DNA of 64,000 nt from Hungatella sp. (GCA_009712635.1 WASS01000013.1:74434-138433); one strand, 5' to 3'. Counted from the stretch's first letter, positions 26,526 to 35,357 are shown. Notes: generated from the sequence alone by a model not told the origin. Numbers and translations are program-made.

Positions 26526-27467
26526 CTAATTCCCTCCTTCATTTTCTATATATTTCTCTGCCATGACGGCCGCGATGGCTCCATCTGCACAGGCAGTGAC
26601 TACCTGTCTTAAACTCTTAATTCTGATATCCCCGGCAGCAAAGACGCCCGGTATATTTGTTTCCATATTTTCATTTGTTCTGATATAACCGTATTCCATA
26701 TCCAGACTGCCCTCAAAACATTTTGACTGGGGCAGATATCCGATAAAACCAAAGATTCCGAATGTTCCATCTTCTTCATCGGCAACAATATCCGTTACTT
26801 CCCCTGTCTTCACGTTTTCCACCGACATGCTCTGGACCATTCCATCTCCTTTTATTTCTTTCACTACAGAGTCCCACATGAAATCTACTTTTGGATTATT
26901 AAATGCTTTTTCCTGAATGGATTTTGCGGCACGAAGCTCATCTCTTCTATGGATAATGGTCACCTTCCGGCCAAATTTTGTCAGATAAAGAGCCTCTTCA
27001 ACAGCAGTATCTCCGCCTCCGACTACAAAAATTTCAAAATCCTCAAAGAAGTTTCCGTCACAGGTTGCACAATATGACACTCCTTTTCCGATTAATTCCC
27101 GTTCCCCCGGACAGCCGATGGGCTTAGGGTATGCGCCGGTGGCGATGATCACGGTTTTAGCGTGGTAATCGTTCCTCTTTCCTTTCAATACCTTGATATC
27201 TCCGGAAAAATCCACCGATTCGATACAATCAGACGTTCGTTCAATCCCAAATTTCTCTACCTGCTTTGTCATTCTCTCTACCAGAGTACTGCCTGACTCC
27301 TCCGGAAGACATCCCGGATAATTTTCAATCTCGGAAGTAATAACGATCTGTCCCCCATCCTTATCTTTTTCAATCAGCAGCGCATTCAGTCTGGCTCTCC
27401 CTGCATAAAGACCGGCAGACAGGCCGGCAGGTCCCCCACCAACTATTACAACATCATAAACGTTCAA
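26526..27467 (-). CDS. trxB: Thioredoxin reductase
   Basis: 313 residues, full length for the low-molecular-weight flavoenzyme. FAD motif [16 protein letters not shown] at the N-terminus, redox-active CATC ([13 protein letters not shown]) near residue 135, NADPH motif [11 protein letters not shown], and the C-terminal FAD segment GVFAAGDIR. It passes electrons from NADPH to the adjacent thioredoxin, which regenerates GrdA. Encoded 13 bases after selB and immediately before trxA. Confidence 0.96.
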   Translation of the reverse strand: MNVYDVVIVGGGPAGLSAGLYAGRARLNALLIEKDKDGGQIVITSEIENYPGCLPEESGSTLVERMTKQVEKFGIERTSDCIESVDFSGDIKVLKGKRNDYHAKTVIIATGAYPKPIGCPGERELIGKGVSYCATCDGNFFEDFEIFVVGGGDTAVEEALYLTKFGRKVTIIHRRDELRAAKSIQEKAFNNPKVDFMWDSVVKEIKGDGMVQSMSVENVKTGEVTDIVADEEDGTFGIFGFIGYLPQSKCFEGSLDMEYGYIRTNENMETNIPGVFAAGDIRIKSLRQVVTACADGAIAAVMAEKYIENEGGN

Positions 27468-27480
27468 AGCGCACCTCCAT

Positions 27481-29355
27481 TTATTTTTTAGTATTTAATA
27501 CTCTGTCTTCTCCCTCACGTCTGGTAAATCGTTCCTGATCAAACCGTTCCAGAAGCATTAATGCAAACTTTCTGCTGGTTTGGATGGAATCCCTGAAATC
27601 CGGAAGCTTTATTATGCCCTTTTCAAAAAAAAGTCTTTCTGCCAATTCTTTGGCCTTTCTATACTGTGTTTCCATCATAATAAATTGTCCGGGGAATACG
27701 AAGAAATCACTCTGGAGCATAAATTCAAGTACCTGCTGCCTATCTTTCCTATTCTCCGTAAGCTCTGCTGCCGTTAACAGTGTATAGCCGCTTTCCATAA
27801 CCCGTTTCTTCAATTCATCTCTGATTTTCTTCTGACCTTCTGTGAGTACCGGTTCAAAATCACAACACGAAACCAGATTCTGTTCCAGCTTTACCTCGTT
27901 CTTAGCAGCCAGACATTTTAACATGGTCTCACACTGCTTCTTATTAGGTATATCAAGCTTTTCCAGTAATTCTGCCTTGGGAATTCCTTTTCGCAATCGG
28001 TTGTTTTTATGATAATCCCTTAAGACCGCCTCCACCATAAACCTGTAATGCGCCAGATATTCCATATGTATATACTGCTTTTCTATTAATAAAATAATTT
28101 CTTCCTCTTCCAGCTCTTTCAGATCTTCTTCTTTCATGTCTTTATTTAAAAAAGCGGAGATCTTAGTAAAATCAGAAAATGGATTGTTTTTAATATATTC
28201 TTCTATAATATCCTTGTCAGAGGCTGAGTCCTTGATCCGTAGCGACCGCAGCCGTTCATCCGGATCATTTTTATATTTCAACGCTTTCGGATCAATGATG
28301 ATTCCGCCGCCTATGGTTGTGACTGGTGAAATCGTTCTTAATACAAAACGGTCACCCTTCAAAACAGCTATTTCATGATCCATCAGAATCTGGGCATAGC
28401 CATCATCACCGGCTTTTACTTTTTTATGGGTAATCGGTACAAATCTCGCCACTTCCTCTGACGCTCCGGTATATAACTTCAGCTTATAAAACTTACCGAT
28501 TTCAAGCTTCGTGGATTTAACGATGGAAAATCTGACATCAATCCTGTCCGTTACGTATACACCATCCCTTGCAGCAACTGTGTTTCCTCTCCTTAATTCA
28601 TTCACCGTTATATTGGATAAGTTGATTGCCGTTCTCTGTCCGGCGTATGCTAAATCCACGTTATGATCATGAACCTGAAGATTCCTGACTTTCGTAAGAA
28701 TTCCCTGAGGATAAACCATCAGTTCATCTTCTGTTCTTAAGATACCTTCCATTAAAGTACCGGTAACTACGGTTCCGTACCCTTTAACAGAAAAAACCCG
28801 GTCTATATTCATTCGGGGTTTTTTCGTGAAACTACGTTCCCGGATATCTGAAGTCAGGATCTCAAGCTCGGATATTAACGCATCAAAACCTGTCCTGCTG
28901 ACAGAATCAACTTCCACGATCTTAGTTCCTTCTAAAAAGGTACCCTTTATAAATGACCGGATATCTTCTATTACCAGCTCCTTAAAATCCTCCTCTACCA
29001 GATCGATCTTGGTAAGAACAATCAGAAATTTTTGTATTCCCAGGTAACTAAGGATGTCAATATGCTCTCTTGTCTGGGGCATAATCCCTTCATTTGCCGC
29101 TATAATGATCATAGCAGCATCAATGCCCGTGGCGCCGGCCAGCATATTCTTAATAAACTTTTCGTGCCCTGGAACATCAACAATTCCAAGCATACGTCCG
29201 TTAGGAAGCTGAAAGCCGGTAAATCCAAGATTAATTGAAATTCCTCTTTTCTTCTCTTCCGCAAGGGTATCCGTATCATGACCTGTCAGCGCTTTCACCA
29301 ATGCCGTTTTGCCATGATCGATATGCCCTGCCGTCCCTACAATTATGCTGTCCAT
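27481..29355 (-). CDS. selB: Selenocysteine-specific translation elongation factor
   Basis: 624 residues. N-terminal EF-Tu-like GTPase ([19 protein letters not shown], then DVPGHEKF with G3 and LTKIDLVE with G4) and two beta-barrel domains are followed by C-terminal winged-helix modules (about 370-620) that bind the SECIS hairpin. SelB delivers Sec-tRNA(Sec) to UGA codons, here those of grdA and the component B gene. ATG at 29355 with AGGAGG SD. It is the first protein gene after tRNA-Sec, 75 bases away, and probably shares its promoter. Confidence 0.96.
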   Translation of the reverse strand: MDSIIVGTAGHIDHGKTALVKALTGHDTDTLAEEKKRGISINLGFTGFQLPNGRMLGIVDVPGHEKFIKNMLAGATGIDAAMIIIAANEGIMPQTREHIDILSYLGIQKFLIVLTKIDLVEEDFKELVIEDIRSFIKGTFLEGTKIVEVDSVSRTGFDALISELEILTSDIRERSFTKKPRMNIDRVFSVKGYGTVVTGTLMEGILRTEDELMVYPQGILTKVRNLQVHDHNVDLAYAGQRTAINLSNITVNELRRGNTVAARDGVYVTDRIDVRFSIVKSTKLEIGKFYKLKLYTGASEEVARFVPITHKKVKAGDDGYAQILMDHEIAVLKGDRFVLRTISPVTTIGGGIIIDPKALKYKNDPDERLRSLRIKDSASDKDIIEEYIKNNPFSDFTKISAFLNKDMKEEDLKELEEEEIILLIEKQYIHMEYLAHYRFMVEAVLRDYHKNNRLRKGIPKAELLEKLDIPNKKQCETMLKCLAAKNEVKLEQNLVSCCDFEPVLTEGQKKIRDELKKRVMESGYTLLTAAELTENRKDRQQVLEFMLQSDFFVFPGQFIMMETQYRKAKELAERLFFEKGIIKLPDFRDSIQTSRKFALMLLERFDQERFTRREGEDRVLNTKK

Positions 29356-29429
29356 TTATTCCTCCCAAAAAGGCATATTGTTATTTTTTTAACTTTCCAG
29401 GCGCCATTTATGTAAATGTAAATTATTTT

Positions 29430-29523
29430 TGGCGGAAGCATATGGGAATCGAACCCACCCACGACTACAAGCCGCAACACGGTTTTGAAGACCGGTAGGC
29501 ACACCAGTTACCTCTCTGCTTCC
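29430..29523 (-). tRNA. selC: tRNA-Sec (anticodon TCA)
   Basis: A 94-base gene with GGAAGCA/TGCTTCC acceptor arms, discriminator G and an encoded CCA (29430-29432). The anticodon loop CTTCAAA gives anticodon TCA at 29486-29488, reading UGA. The long variable arm (GTGTTGCGGCTTGTAGTCGTGG region) and T arm GGGTTCGATTCCC are visible. The extended length and TCA anticodon define tRNA-Sec. It is transcribed towards selB. Confidence 0.95.
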
Positions 29524-29531
29524 ATTCATAT

Positions 29532-29550
29532 ATTGTAGATTGTCTACAAT
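29532..29550 (-). promoter_or_regulatory. 8-bp hairpin in the tRNA-Sec leader
   Basis: ATTGTAGA and TCTACAAT are perfect arms with a 3-base loop, within the transcribed leader just upstream of the mature tRNA 5' end. Possible processing signal or operator. Confidence 0.5.
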
Positions 29551-29560
29551 CTTCTTTTAC

Positions 29561-29589
29561 ATTATAACTATATTTTTGTACTATATCAA
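29561..29589 (-). promoter_or_regulatory. Promoter of the tRNA-Sec/selB/grd island
   Basis: Minus-strand TTGATA (29584-29589), a 17-base spacer and TATAAT (29561-29566). The expected start falls near 29554, about 30 bases before the tRNA 5' end. It is a strong sigma-70-type match and the best promoter for tRNA-Sec and the genes that follow. Confidence 0.85.
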
Positions 29590-29783
29590 CAAGGTATTTT
29601 TTATATTTCAAACTCACTTTATTTATTTTTTTTATATTTTCTAAAAATTCATTAAAAAAACATACATATAAAACAATTATCGCGAAACAGCCTTATGGCT
29701 TTGTTTGTGAGATATCACAACCTATTATAATACTAGTAATACTATCAGCTGTGTACGCTCTATATATCATTAAGTAAATAATT
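29590..29783. other. AT-rich non-coding gap
   Basis: About 195 bases between the tRNA-Sec promoter and the next terminator, very AT rich, with no further structure that I can support. Together with the promoter and terminator it accounts for the 330-base gap between tRNA-Sec and the next protein gene. Confidence 0.4.
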
Positions 29784-29830
29784 AAAAAAATACCGCCCTG
29801 CCCAATTTTAGAATAATCAGGCTGAACGGC
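29784..29830 (-). terminator. Terminator after the small membrane-anchored gene
   Basis: Arms 29792-29805 and 29817-29830 form a 14-bp stem with several G-U pairs and one A-A mismatch on the minus transcript, followed by ATTTTTTTAATT. Confidence 0.75.
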
Positions 29831-29854
29831 TATTCATTTTCTTAATAAAAAATA

Positions 29855-30454
29855 CTAATAAGTTAATCCACTAGTATAATAAGTTTCAATTTTAATACAT
29901 ATGCAGTTAATCACTCCTACATCATCTTTGTCCAAAATAACCCTTACTTCACCTTTCGAAAAAGTGCCGTAATCATTTACTGCTTGAAAACCCTTTGTCT
30001 TAAGTATCGCCATACCCTCCTCATAAGAGCTTCCAACCGTAATGCCCAAAACGCTACAGCCTCTATCAATTTCATTTATGCTCTCTTCTACCAGACGATA
30101 TTTATCCCGATCCTCAGGATATCCTGTAAATGATAAAAATACTGATCCATCTTTCAAACCCAGACCATCACTCATATAAGTTGGAATGCGCTCTACATTT
30201 TCTGTCCCGAATTGCTCCTCCAGGGACGTAAAAGCTCCGTGATAATCCTCCGTAAGCAATGGAATCGGTAGCTTACTGTTACTATTAATATTCTGTATGG
30301 TTTTGGCTGTTCTTACACGTTCCATCCTATTGGGAACCCCTGAACTGTCTTTTACTGAATTTTGTGTCTGTATCATACAAATGGAAACAGCTACTATCAC
30401 CAGAAGCATGCCAATCATTAAAAACCATCTCCACTTAAATAGTAAACCCTTCAC
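29855..30454 (-). CDS. Membrane-anchored protein, function unknown
   Basis: 199 residues: basic N-terminus, one membrane segment (about 11-28, FLMIGMLLVIVAVSICMI) and an extracytoplasmic domain. The C-terminal part contains VGSSYEEGMAILKTKGF and GEVRVILDKDDVGVINCICI, a beta-rich pattern seen in small Lachnospiraceae secreted proteins of no known role. The frame ends at a stop at 29855 and is followed by a terminator. It may be co-transcribed with the upstream LURP-one gene (52-base gap), but the AT-rich spacer could also hold its own promoter. Confidence 0.65.
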   Translation of the reverse strand: MKGLLFKWRWFLMIGMLLVIVAVSICMIQTQNSVKDSSGVPNRMERVRTAKTIQNINSNSKLPIPLLTEDYHGAFTSLEEQFGTENVERIPTYMSDGLGLKDGSVFLSFTGYPEDRDKYRLVEESINEIDRGCSVLGITVGSSYEEGMAILKTKGFQAVNDYGTFSKGEVRVILDKDDVGVINCICIKIETYYTSGLTY

Positions 30455-30506
30455 TAACTCTCCCCTTTTATCTACAATTTATAATTAACTTAGAAATAGC
30501 TAGTTA

Positions 30507-30983
30507 TTATCCATTATTCTGACTGCATTTAACAGCATCAATGGCAAGCACCACCATCAATGATAATAACGCATCCCGCTCTTCCTCCACATCAATGGTA
30601 TACGTATCCGTAAAGCGGAGCAGCTGTTTTTCTATCTGTGCCACAACGCGCCCCTCCCTGGAGTAAATGGAATAATCCCATTCAAAAAAATCGCCTTTTA
30701 CTTCCCAGCCATTACAGTCGATATGAAAGGAAGGTCTGAAAAATGTAAACTCCTTTGTTATTGTACCTACCGTTTCATCATTAATAAGAATGTAAAAACG
30801 GGGAAGAAACGTAAATATCTGCTCCTTTAAAGTAGCAAGATGACTCCCGTTTTTATCATAGATTTCCAGTTTATGTCCCCAGGCAGGCTTTCCGCTGACA
30901 GTGAAAACGCATCTGCCTTCCTCATCATAAATGTCATAACTGTCAAACCAGGAAAAAAAGCGTTGTTTAAACATTAACTTCAT
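30507..30983 (-). CDS. LURP-one-related (YxjI-like) protein
   Basis: 158 residues from the ATG at 30983 (SD AAGGAG; the frame opens earlier at 31037 inside the preceding gene). Beta-rich tubby-like fold: MKLMFKQRFFSWFDSYDIYD, then VFTVSGKPAWGHKLEIYDKNG and FHIDCNGWEVKGDFFEWDYS. The family is found in many Firmicutes; tubby-like folds in eukaryotes bind phosphoinositides, but bacterial function is unknown. Last or second last gene of the yjdF-endoQ-nth group. Confidence 0.8.
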   Translation of the reverse strand: MKLMFKQRFFSWFDSYDIYDEEGRCVFTVSGKPAWGHKLEIYDKNGSHLATLKEQIFTFLPRFYILINDETVGTITKEFTFFRPSFHIDCNGWEVKGDFFEWDYSIYSREGRVVAQIEKQLLRFTDTYTIDVEEERDALLSLMVVLAIDAVKCSQNNG

Positions 30984-31027
30984 TGTCTGTTCTCCTTTTC
31001 TACTTTTTCGCTTACTTTCTCTTATCC

Positions 31028-31840
31028 CTATAGCCAATCAGCCATATTCTCTTTTAGAAATTTAATCTCACGGATATAAAACTGCTGATGTCCTGATTCT
31101 TTCATCTTAATAAACGCTTTATTTCCTTTTTGACATTCATCATCAAAAAGCTTCACAAGATCCTGCAACCGTAGTATCAGAATCTGCAAAACCTCATTGG
31201 TATTCCTCATGCCATAGCTGTCTAGAAATTCCTGAAACAGCAGTTTCCGCTCCAGACTGTCTGTTGATTTGCTGTATCTGCGATATTGTCTGGTATTTAT
31301 ATCATATACTTCTTCACTGAGTGGCACAAATCGGTAAACAGCATAAGCAACATCCCATATCCTTGGAGCGGGGCATGCCGTATCAAAATCAATTAACCCT
31401 ACGGGCTTTAAATCTTGAAATGTAACATTATACGGTGCAAAATCATTATGGCAGATCACTTCTTTCTGTAATCCGCCTTTATATTCTAAAAACCAGATAT
31501 CGTCCGGATTCTGTATAAAATCAACAGTGCCATCGTGGAATTTTCTAAGCATTTCCGCTGCCATACGAACCGTTGTAATTTTCTTACTGATCTCGTTTTG
31601 TATGGGATAATCCTCCATTGTTTCACCCTCTACAAAGCTTAACATCTCCATATTTTCCTCATTGATTCCAAGAAAACGAGGTGTAAACCCGATCCCTTTT
31701 TCTTCCAGATGCAATAACAGTCTGTGAATGGATTTACTTTGTGGCTTTAAGTCTCTGTATACCACCCTGCCATCACTGAATACTTCTGAAACATTTCCTT
31801 TTTTCAAAGCAATCTTTTCATTATTAAATTCTTCTCTCAC
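31028..31840 (-). CDS. APH/choline-kinase-like phosphotransferase
   Basis: 270 residues from a GTG at 31840 preceded by GGGGGA; the frame is open back to 31903, but the extra residues overlap nth by 80 bases and do not look like family sequence. The kinase motifs are clear: ICHNDFAPYNVTF, the catalytic loop, and VGLIDFDTACPAPRIWDVAYAV, the metal-binding Asp and following helix. Family members phosphorylate aminoglycosides, choline, homoserine or other small alcohols; the substrate here is unknown and resistance should not be assumed. It overlaps the nth 3' end by 17 bases, indicating coupling. Confidence 0.8.
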   Translation of the reverse strand: MREEFNNEKIALKKGNVSEVFSDGRVVYRDLKPQSKSIHRLLLHLEEKGIGFTPRFLGINEENMEMLSFVEGETMEDYPIQNEISKKITTVRMAAEMLRKFHDGTVDFIQNPDDIWFLEYKGGLQKEVICHNDFAPYNVTFQDLKPVGLIDFDTACPAPRIWDVAYAVYRFVPLSEEVYDINTRQYRRYSKSTDSLERKLLFQEFLDSYGMRNTNEVLQILILRLQDLVKLFDDECQKGNKAFIKMKESGHQQFYIREIKFLKENMADWL

Positions 31841-32447
31841 ACCAATCCCCCAAAATACATTCTTCACACCTGGCCTTTCTGGCTGTGCAGACCTCTCTTC
31901 CATGATAAATCAGCTGAAAATTAATTCGGTTCCAGTGTTCCTCAGGTAATACCTTTTGAAGTTCCTGTTCCACTATTACCGGATTCTTCCCCTCTGCCCA
32001 GCCTAGCCGCCTGGATATCCGGAAAACATGGGTATCTACCGTAACTCCGGGAATTTCATACGCATCGGCAAGAAACAAAGTGGCTGTTTTCCGTCCCACT
32101 CCCGCCAGTTTTAACAGTTCCTCTATTTCAGACGGAACCTCACCGTCATATTCATTTACAATCTGAGTGCAGCATTTCTTTAAATTCTTCGCTTTATTCT
32201 TATAAAGGCCAATGGATCGTATGGAAGCCTCAATCTCTTCCAGAGGTGCATCTGCCAGCTGGGCAGCAGTCTGAAACCGTTTGCAAAAATCAGGCAGCAC
32301 CTCTTCTACCTGCTTATCTGTACTCTGTGCACTAAGCATAATCGCTGCAAGCAGCTGCCAGGGCTGATCATGATAAAACCCTTCTTTTGTAACTCCGTAT
32401 ACATCATCCAGCTTTTTAAGAATTGCACCAATGTTATCTTCTGTCAT
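31824..32447 (-). CDS. nth: Endonuclease III (base-excision DNA glycosylase/AP lyase)
   Basis: 207 residues, full length. Helix-hairpin-helix with catalytic Lys (LLKLAGVGRKTATLFLADAY), catalytic Asp in GVTVDTHVFRISRRLG, and the C-terminal [4Fe-4S] ligands spaced C-x6-C-x2-C-x5-C (CTARKARCEECILGDWC). It removes oxidised pyrimidines and cleaves the abasic site. It starts 5 bases after the endonuclease Q gene, so the two repair enzymes are probably made together. Confidence 0.96.
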   Translation of the reverse strand: MTEDNIGAILKKLDDVYGVTKEGFYHDQPWQLLAAIMLSAQSTDKQVEEVLPDFCKRFQTAAQLADAPLEEIEASIRSIGLYKNKAKNLKKCCTQIVNEYDGEVPSEIEELLKLAGVGRKTATLFLADAYEIPGVTVDTHVFRISRRLGWAEGKNPVIVEQELQKVLPEEHWNRINFQLIYHGREVCTARKARCEECILGDWCERRI

Positions 32448-32452
32448 CTGCT

Positions 32453-33718
32453 TTAGTCCTTTCCTCTCATTTTTCCAGGGAAAATTTCATCAGGATCAAA
32501 CAGCTTTATGATACCGTATTCCCCGTCATAGCCTGGTATTCGTTCCACTTTTCCTTCCCGCAGCCGGCTCACCCCTTCTGCAACCATGGGATCCGATCTC
32601 TTTCTGATGTCTTCCAGGGGAACCTCTCTTAATATATTAAATTCTGATCCCAGCCCACGCAGCAGTTCAAAGTACTGATTTTGAACCTTTTTACTTGCTG
32701 CAGAATACCCCAGGCAGGCAGCGATCACCTCTGGCAGCGGAACCAGACTCTCAAACGGTTTTCCCTGGGGTAATACAAAGCCCTCCCTCCTGTCAGACAG
32801 CTGCTTAATCCGGTTGGATACTCCCATGGTCAGTTTTCCACCGCACACCGGGCACCTGCCGGAATGCTGTTCTGCCTCAGAAGGTGAAAAGCAGATCCCG
32901 CATTTTCTGTGACCGTCATGGTGGTATTTTCCTTCTTCTGGAAAGAATTCAATGGTTCCCATTAATCCACTGCCACTGGTTAAAGCATGAGAAAGTCCTT
33001 CAAAGGACAGTTCGATGTCCAAAAGGCTGGCTTCCCTTCCAAGCTTTGCAGGAGAATGGGCATCGGAGTTGGAGATCAGCTGAAAACGATCCAGCGCCGA
33101 TATACTCCAGATCATGGAGGGATCAGAAGAAAGTCCGGTTTCCAATGTATGGATATGAGGAGTCAGATCTTCGAAACACTCTTCTATGGTATCAAAGCCG
33201 GAGCATGCTCCGAACAGGGAGAAATGGGGCGTCCAGATATGTGCGGGAATATAAACCGCCCTGGGATCTGTTTCCAGCATCATTTCCAGAAGATCGTGGC
33301 AGTCCAGTCCTAAGATGGGTCTGCCGTCTGAACGGATATTGCCCACAGCCTCAAGCTTTCCAGAGAGCTGCTCTGCCGCAGAAAAGCCTGGCAGGAGAAG
33401 AAGGCTGTGCACCTTTCTCGTCTTTCCGTTCTTTTTGTAAATGGAACTTATCTCTCCGGAAATAACAAAGCGTGGGATCAGGGAACCGAAGGAGTTTTCT
33501 CCCTCCAGACGGTACTCTTCCTTTAACATATAAAGCCCTTCCTCCGCAGGAATCAGTTTCTCTTTTAACTCTGCTCTCCATGCCGGATGCGTGAAATCAC
33601 CGGTACCGATAATTCCGATACCTTTTCGTCTGGCCCAAAGATCCAGCTGCTCCGGTGTGCAGTCCTTACTGGTTGCCATGGAATACCTGGAGTGGATATG
33701 TAAATCTGCTATGTACAT
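32453..33718 (-). CDS. Endonuclease Q family PHP-domain nuclease
   Basis: 421 residues from the ATG at 33718 (SD AGGTGA). N-terminal PHP metal-binding motifs: MYIADLHIHSRYS, then GTGDFTHPAW, CHDLLEM, and ISNSDAHSP. A zinc-finger-like segment follows (GICFSPSEAEQHSGRCPVCG). This layout matches the EndoQ family, which cuts DNA 5' of deaminated bases such as uracil and hypoxanthine and of abasic sites. Many related genes are labelled as UvrD-associated or PHP proteins. Its neighbour nth supports a DNA-repair role. The frame opens at 33820 but only the internal start has an SD and begins at the metal motif. Confidence 0.88.
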   Translation of the reverse strand: MYIADLHIHSRYSMATSKDCTPEQLDLWARRKGIGIIGTGDFTHPAWRAELKEKLIPAEEGLYMLKEEYRLEGENSFGSLIPRFVISGEISSIYKKNGKTRKVHSLLLLPGFSAAEQLSGKLEAVGNIRSDGRPILGLDCHDLLEMMLETDPRAVYIPAHIWTPHFSLFGACSGFDTIEECFEDLTPHIHTLETGLSSDPSMIWSISALDRFQLISNSDAHSPAKLGREASLLDIELSFEGLSHALTSGSGLMGTIEFFPEEGKYHHDGHRKCGICFSPSEAEQHSGRCPVCGGKLTMGVSNRIKQLSDRREGFVLPQGKPFESLVPLPEVIAACLGYSAASKKVQNQYFELLRGLGSEFNILREVPLEDIRKRSDPMVAEGVSRLREGKVERIPGYDGEYGIIKLFDPDEIFPGKMRGKD

Positions 33719-33819
33719 TCTTTCACCTGCTTTTGTCAATATAGAATCGATTATACCCTGCTTCCCATCCTCACGCAATAAGCAATCTCTTCCTGTTTTT
33801 TTCCATAGAGAAAGGGGCA

Positions 33820-34236
33820 TTATCTGCCCCTGTGCTTCTCCTTTTTCTTTTGCTGTTTCTGATCAAACTTTTGCTGTGCTTTTTCCTCCCTTGCTTCCCG
33901 GGATAAAAGCTTCCGCTCCAGTTTTCCTTCTTCCTGCTGCAATTTCAGCGCCTGCTGAGATTTCGTACTGATTCCTGTGTTCTGGATCTGCCTGCGGACT
34001 TCCCGCAAAATCCGTTTTGGATTCTTACTACTTTCTTTTACAGCAGCTTCAACAGCCGGACTAAACCTCAGCCTGTAGTAATTCTTAAGAAGGAACTCAT
34101 TTACCTCATAATCCCTGGGTTCTGGGCCAAATGTAACTTTGCTTACAAACAGTTTTCCATCTACTTCCCGCTCCAGAATGCCCACCCAAAAGGGCTCCTC
34201 AAAAAATACTGAAAATCCAACCGAAACCTTGTCCAT
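33820..34236 (-). CDS. yjdF: YjdF-family (DUF2992) protein
   Basis: 138 residues. N-terminal half: MDKVSVGFSVFFEEPFWVGI, ending with FGPEPRDYEVNEFLL; C-terminal half: highly charged Lys/Arg/Gln/Glu helix (about 75-138) with low complexity, as in the YjdF family. The family is annotated as putative RNA-binding and its genes typically sit behind the yjdF riboswitch, which senses azaaromatic compounds. The leader here is long and structured (see 34237-34383). Stop lies 101 bases before the endonuclease Q start, with a short GGGGCA/TGCCCC hairpin over the stop. Confidence 0.85.
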   Translation of the reverse strand: MDKVSVGFSVFFEEPFWVGILEREVDGKLFVSKVTFGPEPRDYEVNEFLLKNYYRLRFSPAVEAAVKESSKNPKRILREVRRQIQNTGISTKSQQALKLQQEEGKLERKLLSREAREEKAQQKFDQKQQKKKEKHRGR

Positions 34237-34249
34237 AACAATTCCTCCT

Positions 34250-34383
34250 ATTCTTGTTTCGACAAAGAACGGACGACCAGGAGGAGGGTTACTTAGAAAC
34301 GAAGGGAAAACGTTTCCGTCCGGACTACCAACCGGATCTCCATGACAGATGCCACGGGCTGTGTTTTTATCTTTGCTTTTTTA
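34250..34383 (-). promoter_or_regulatory. Probable yjdF riboswitch leader
   Basis: The minus-strand leader between the extended -10 promoter and the yjdF SD is about 130 bases, GC richer than its surroundings, and contains pairing blocks such as GATCCGGTTGG/GTCCGGACGG, GGAAACG/CGTTTCC and AACACAGCCCGTGGC near the 5' end. Leaders of this size directly upstream of yjdF are the yjdF-motif RNA in other Firmicutes. I infer the class from gene identity and layout; it has not been matched to the consensus computationally. Confidence 0.65.
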
Positions 34384-34392
34384 ATTATATCA
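34384..34392 (-). promoter_or_regulatory. Extended -10 promoter of yjdF
   Basis: Minus-strand TGATATAAT: a perfect TATAAT (34384-34389) with TG one base upstream. The -35 region (TTTATT/TTTTAT) is weak, as allowed for extended -10 promoters. It overlaps the 3' end of the convergently read-through lpdD gene. Confidence 0.7.
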
Positions 34393-34785
34393 TTTGTGTG
34401 ATGATAATAAAAGATTTTCATTTCCAATTGCGGCCAGCACTTCATCTAGCAGAACAAGACAGCCGTCATAAATTGCCTTTATCCCATCGCCACTTAGTCC
34501 ATCCACATGGATTCCGCAGATACAGACTGTGGTATGATTGGATCTGACCGCAATTTTTTCCGCAAAAATCCTTGCCAGTACATCGTCTTTATGACCCAGA
34601 CAGTTTAAGACGGAGGAAGTCGTGCTTAATCCTTCTCCTGTCAGGCTGGCTCTTGGAATGGACAGAACGGTACTGCCAATATGAGGGAGATCTCCGCCGT
34701 ACAGCAATACAGTCAAATCCTCTCCCATTGGTATGATGTCACATTGGATGTTGATTTGATCCATTACTTTTTTAAGCGTTATCAT
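34390..34785 (-). CDS. lpdD: LpdD-like prenylated-flavin chaperone/decarboxylase subunit
   Basis: 131 residues from the ATG at 34785 (SD GAGGTGG), which overlaps the ubiX stop by 14 bases. Sequence features: GEDLTVLLYGGDLPHIGSTV, then SLTGEGLSTTSSVLNCLGHK and VCICGIHVDGLSGDGIKAI, matching the small LpdD/VdcD-like partner of UbiD-type aromatic decarboxylases. In gallate decarboxylases this subunit is needed for activity, probably for cofactor maturation. Last gene of the UbiD operon. Confidence 0.8.
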   Translation of the reverse strand: MITLKKVMDQINIQCDIIPMGEDLTVLLYGGDLPHIGSTVLSIPRASLTGEGLSTTSSVLNCLGHKDDVLARIFAEKIAVRSNHTTVCICGIHVDGLSGDGIKAIYDGCLVLLDEVLAAIGNENLLLSSHK

Positions 34786-35353
34786 TAGATTCCCACCTCT
34801 TGAATCCGGGAATAAAAATCCCTGCAGCATCCAGAATTTTACATGCAAGATGAAAGTTTACATCCTCCAGAGACTTAGGTCTGCTGTAGTAAGAAATAAC
34901 CGGAGGCAGTATGGTAACATTCTGCACACCGGATAAATACTCCATATTTCTTAAATGAATCTGGCTGAGCGGAGTTTCTCTTGTCACTAATATGAGACGG
35001 CGTTTTTCTTTTATTGTCACATCTGCAGCCCGAAGCAGCAAATTATCTGAGTAACCGTTTGCAATTCCTGCCACTGTCTTCATACTGCAGGGAACCACGA
35101 TCATCCCTTCCGTCCGAAAGGTACCGCTGGCTATGGAAGCACCAATATCTTTGCAGTCGTAACACACATCTGCCAGTCCTGTAAATTCCTCCAGCGGCAG
35201 ATCCGTCTCATGTAAAATCGTCTCCTCGCCGCCTCTGCTGATCACCAGATGAGTTTCATATTCCGGTATTTTTTTAAGCTCCTTTAAGCAAATCTCTGCC
35301 AGCGGGGCACCACTGGCCCCACTGACAGCAAGTATGATCCGTTTCTTCTCCAT
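34772..35353 (-). CDS. ubiX: UbiX flavin prenyltransferase
   Basis: 193 residues, full length. It prenylates FMN with dimethylallyl phosphate to give prFMN, the cofactor of UbiD decarboxylases. Flavin-binding N-terminus AVSGASGAPLAEICL, the VVPCSMKTVAGIANGYSDNL segment and the conserved VTRETPLSQIHLRNM near residue 135 are all present, ending with PPVISYYSRP. It lies between the DUF554 and lpdD genes and serves the UbiD encoded two genes upstream. Confidence 0.95.
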   Translation of the reverse strand: MEKKRIILAVSGASGAPLAEICLKELKKIPEYETHLVISRGGEETILHETDLPLEEFTGLADVCYDCKDIGASIASGTFRTEGMIVVPCSMKTVAGIANGYSDNLLLRAADVTIKEKRRLILVTRETPLSQIHLRNMEYLSGVQNVTILPPVISYYSRPKSLEDVNFHLACKILDAAGIFIPGFKRWESNDNA

Positions 35354-35357
35354 AGGC

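Noticed and set aside
31028-31840. Aminoglycoside-resistance call for the APH-like kinase
   Set aside because: Family motifs fit many small-molecule kinases; location in a repair/LURP-one run gives no support for resistance.
33820-33837. Longer start of the endonuclease Q gene reaching back to 33820
   Set aside because: No SD, and the added residues precede the metal-binding MYIADLHIHS start that has AGGTGA upstream.
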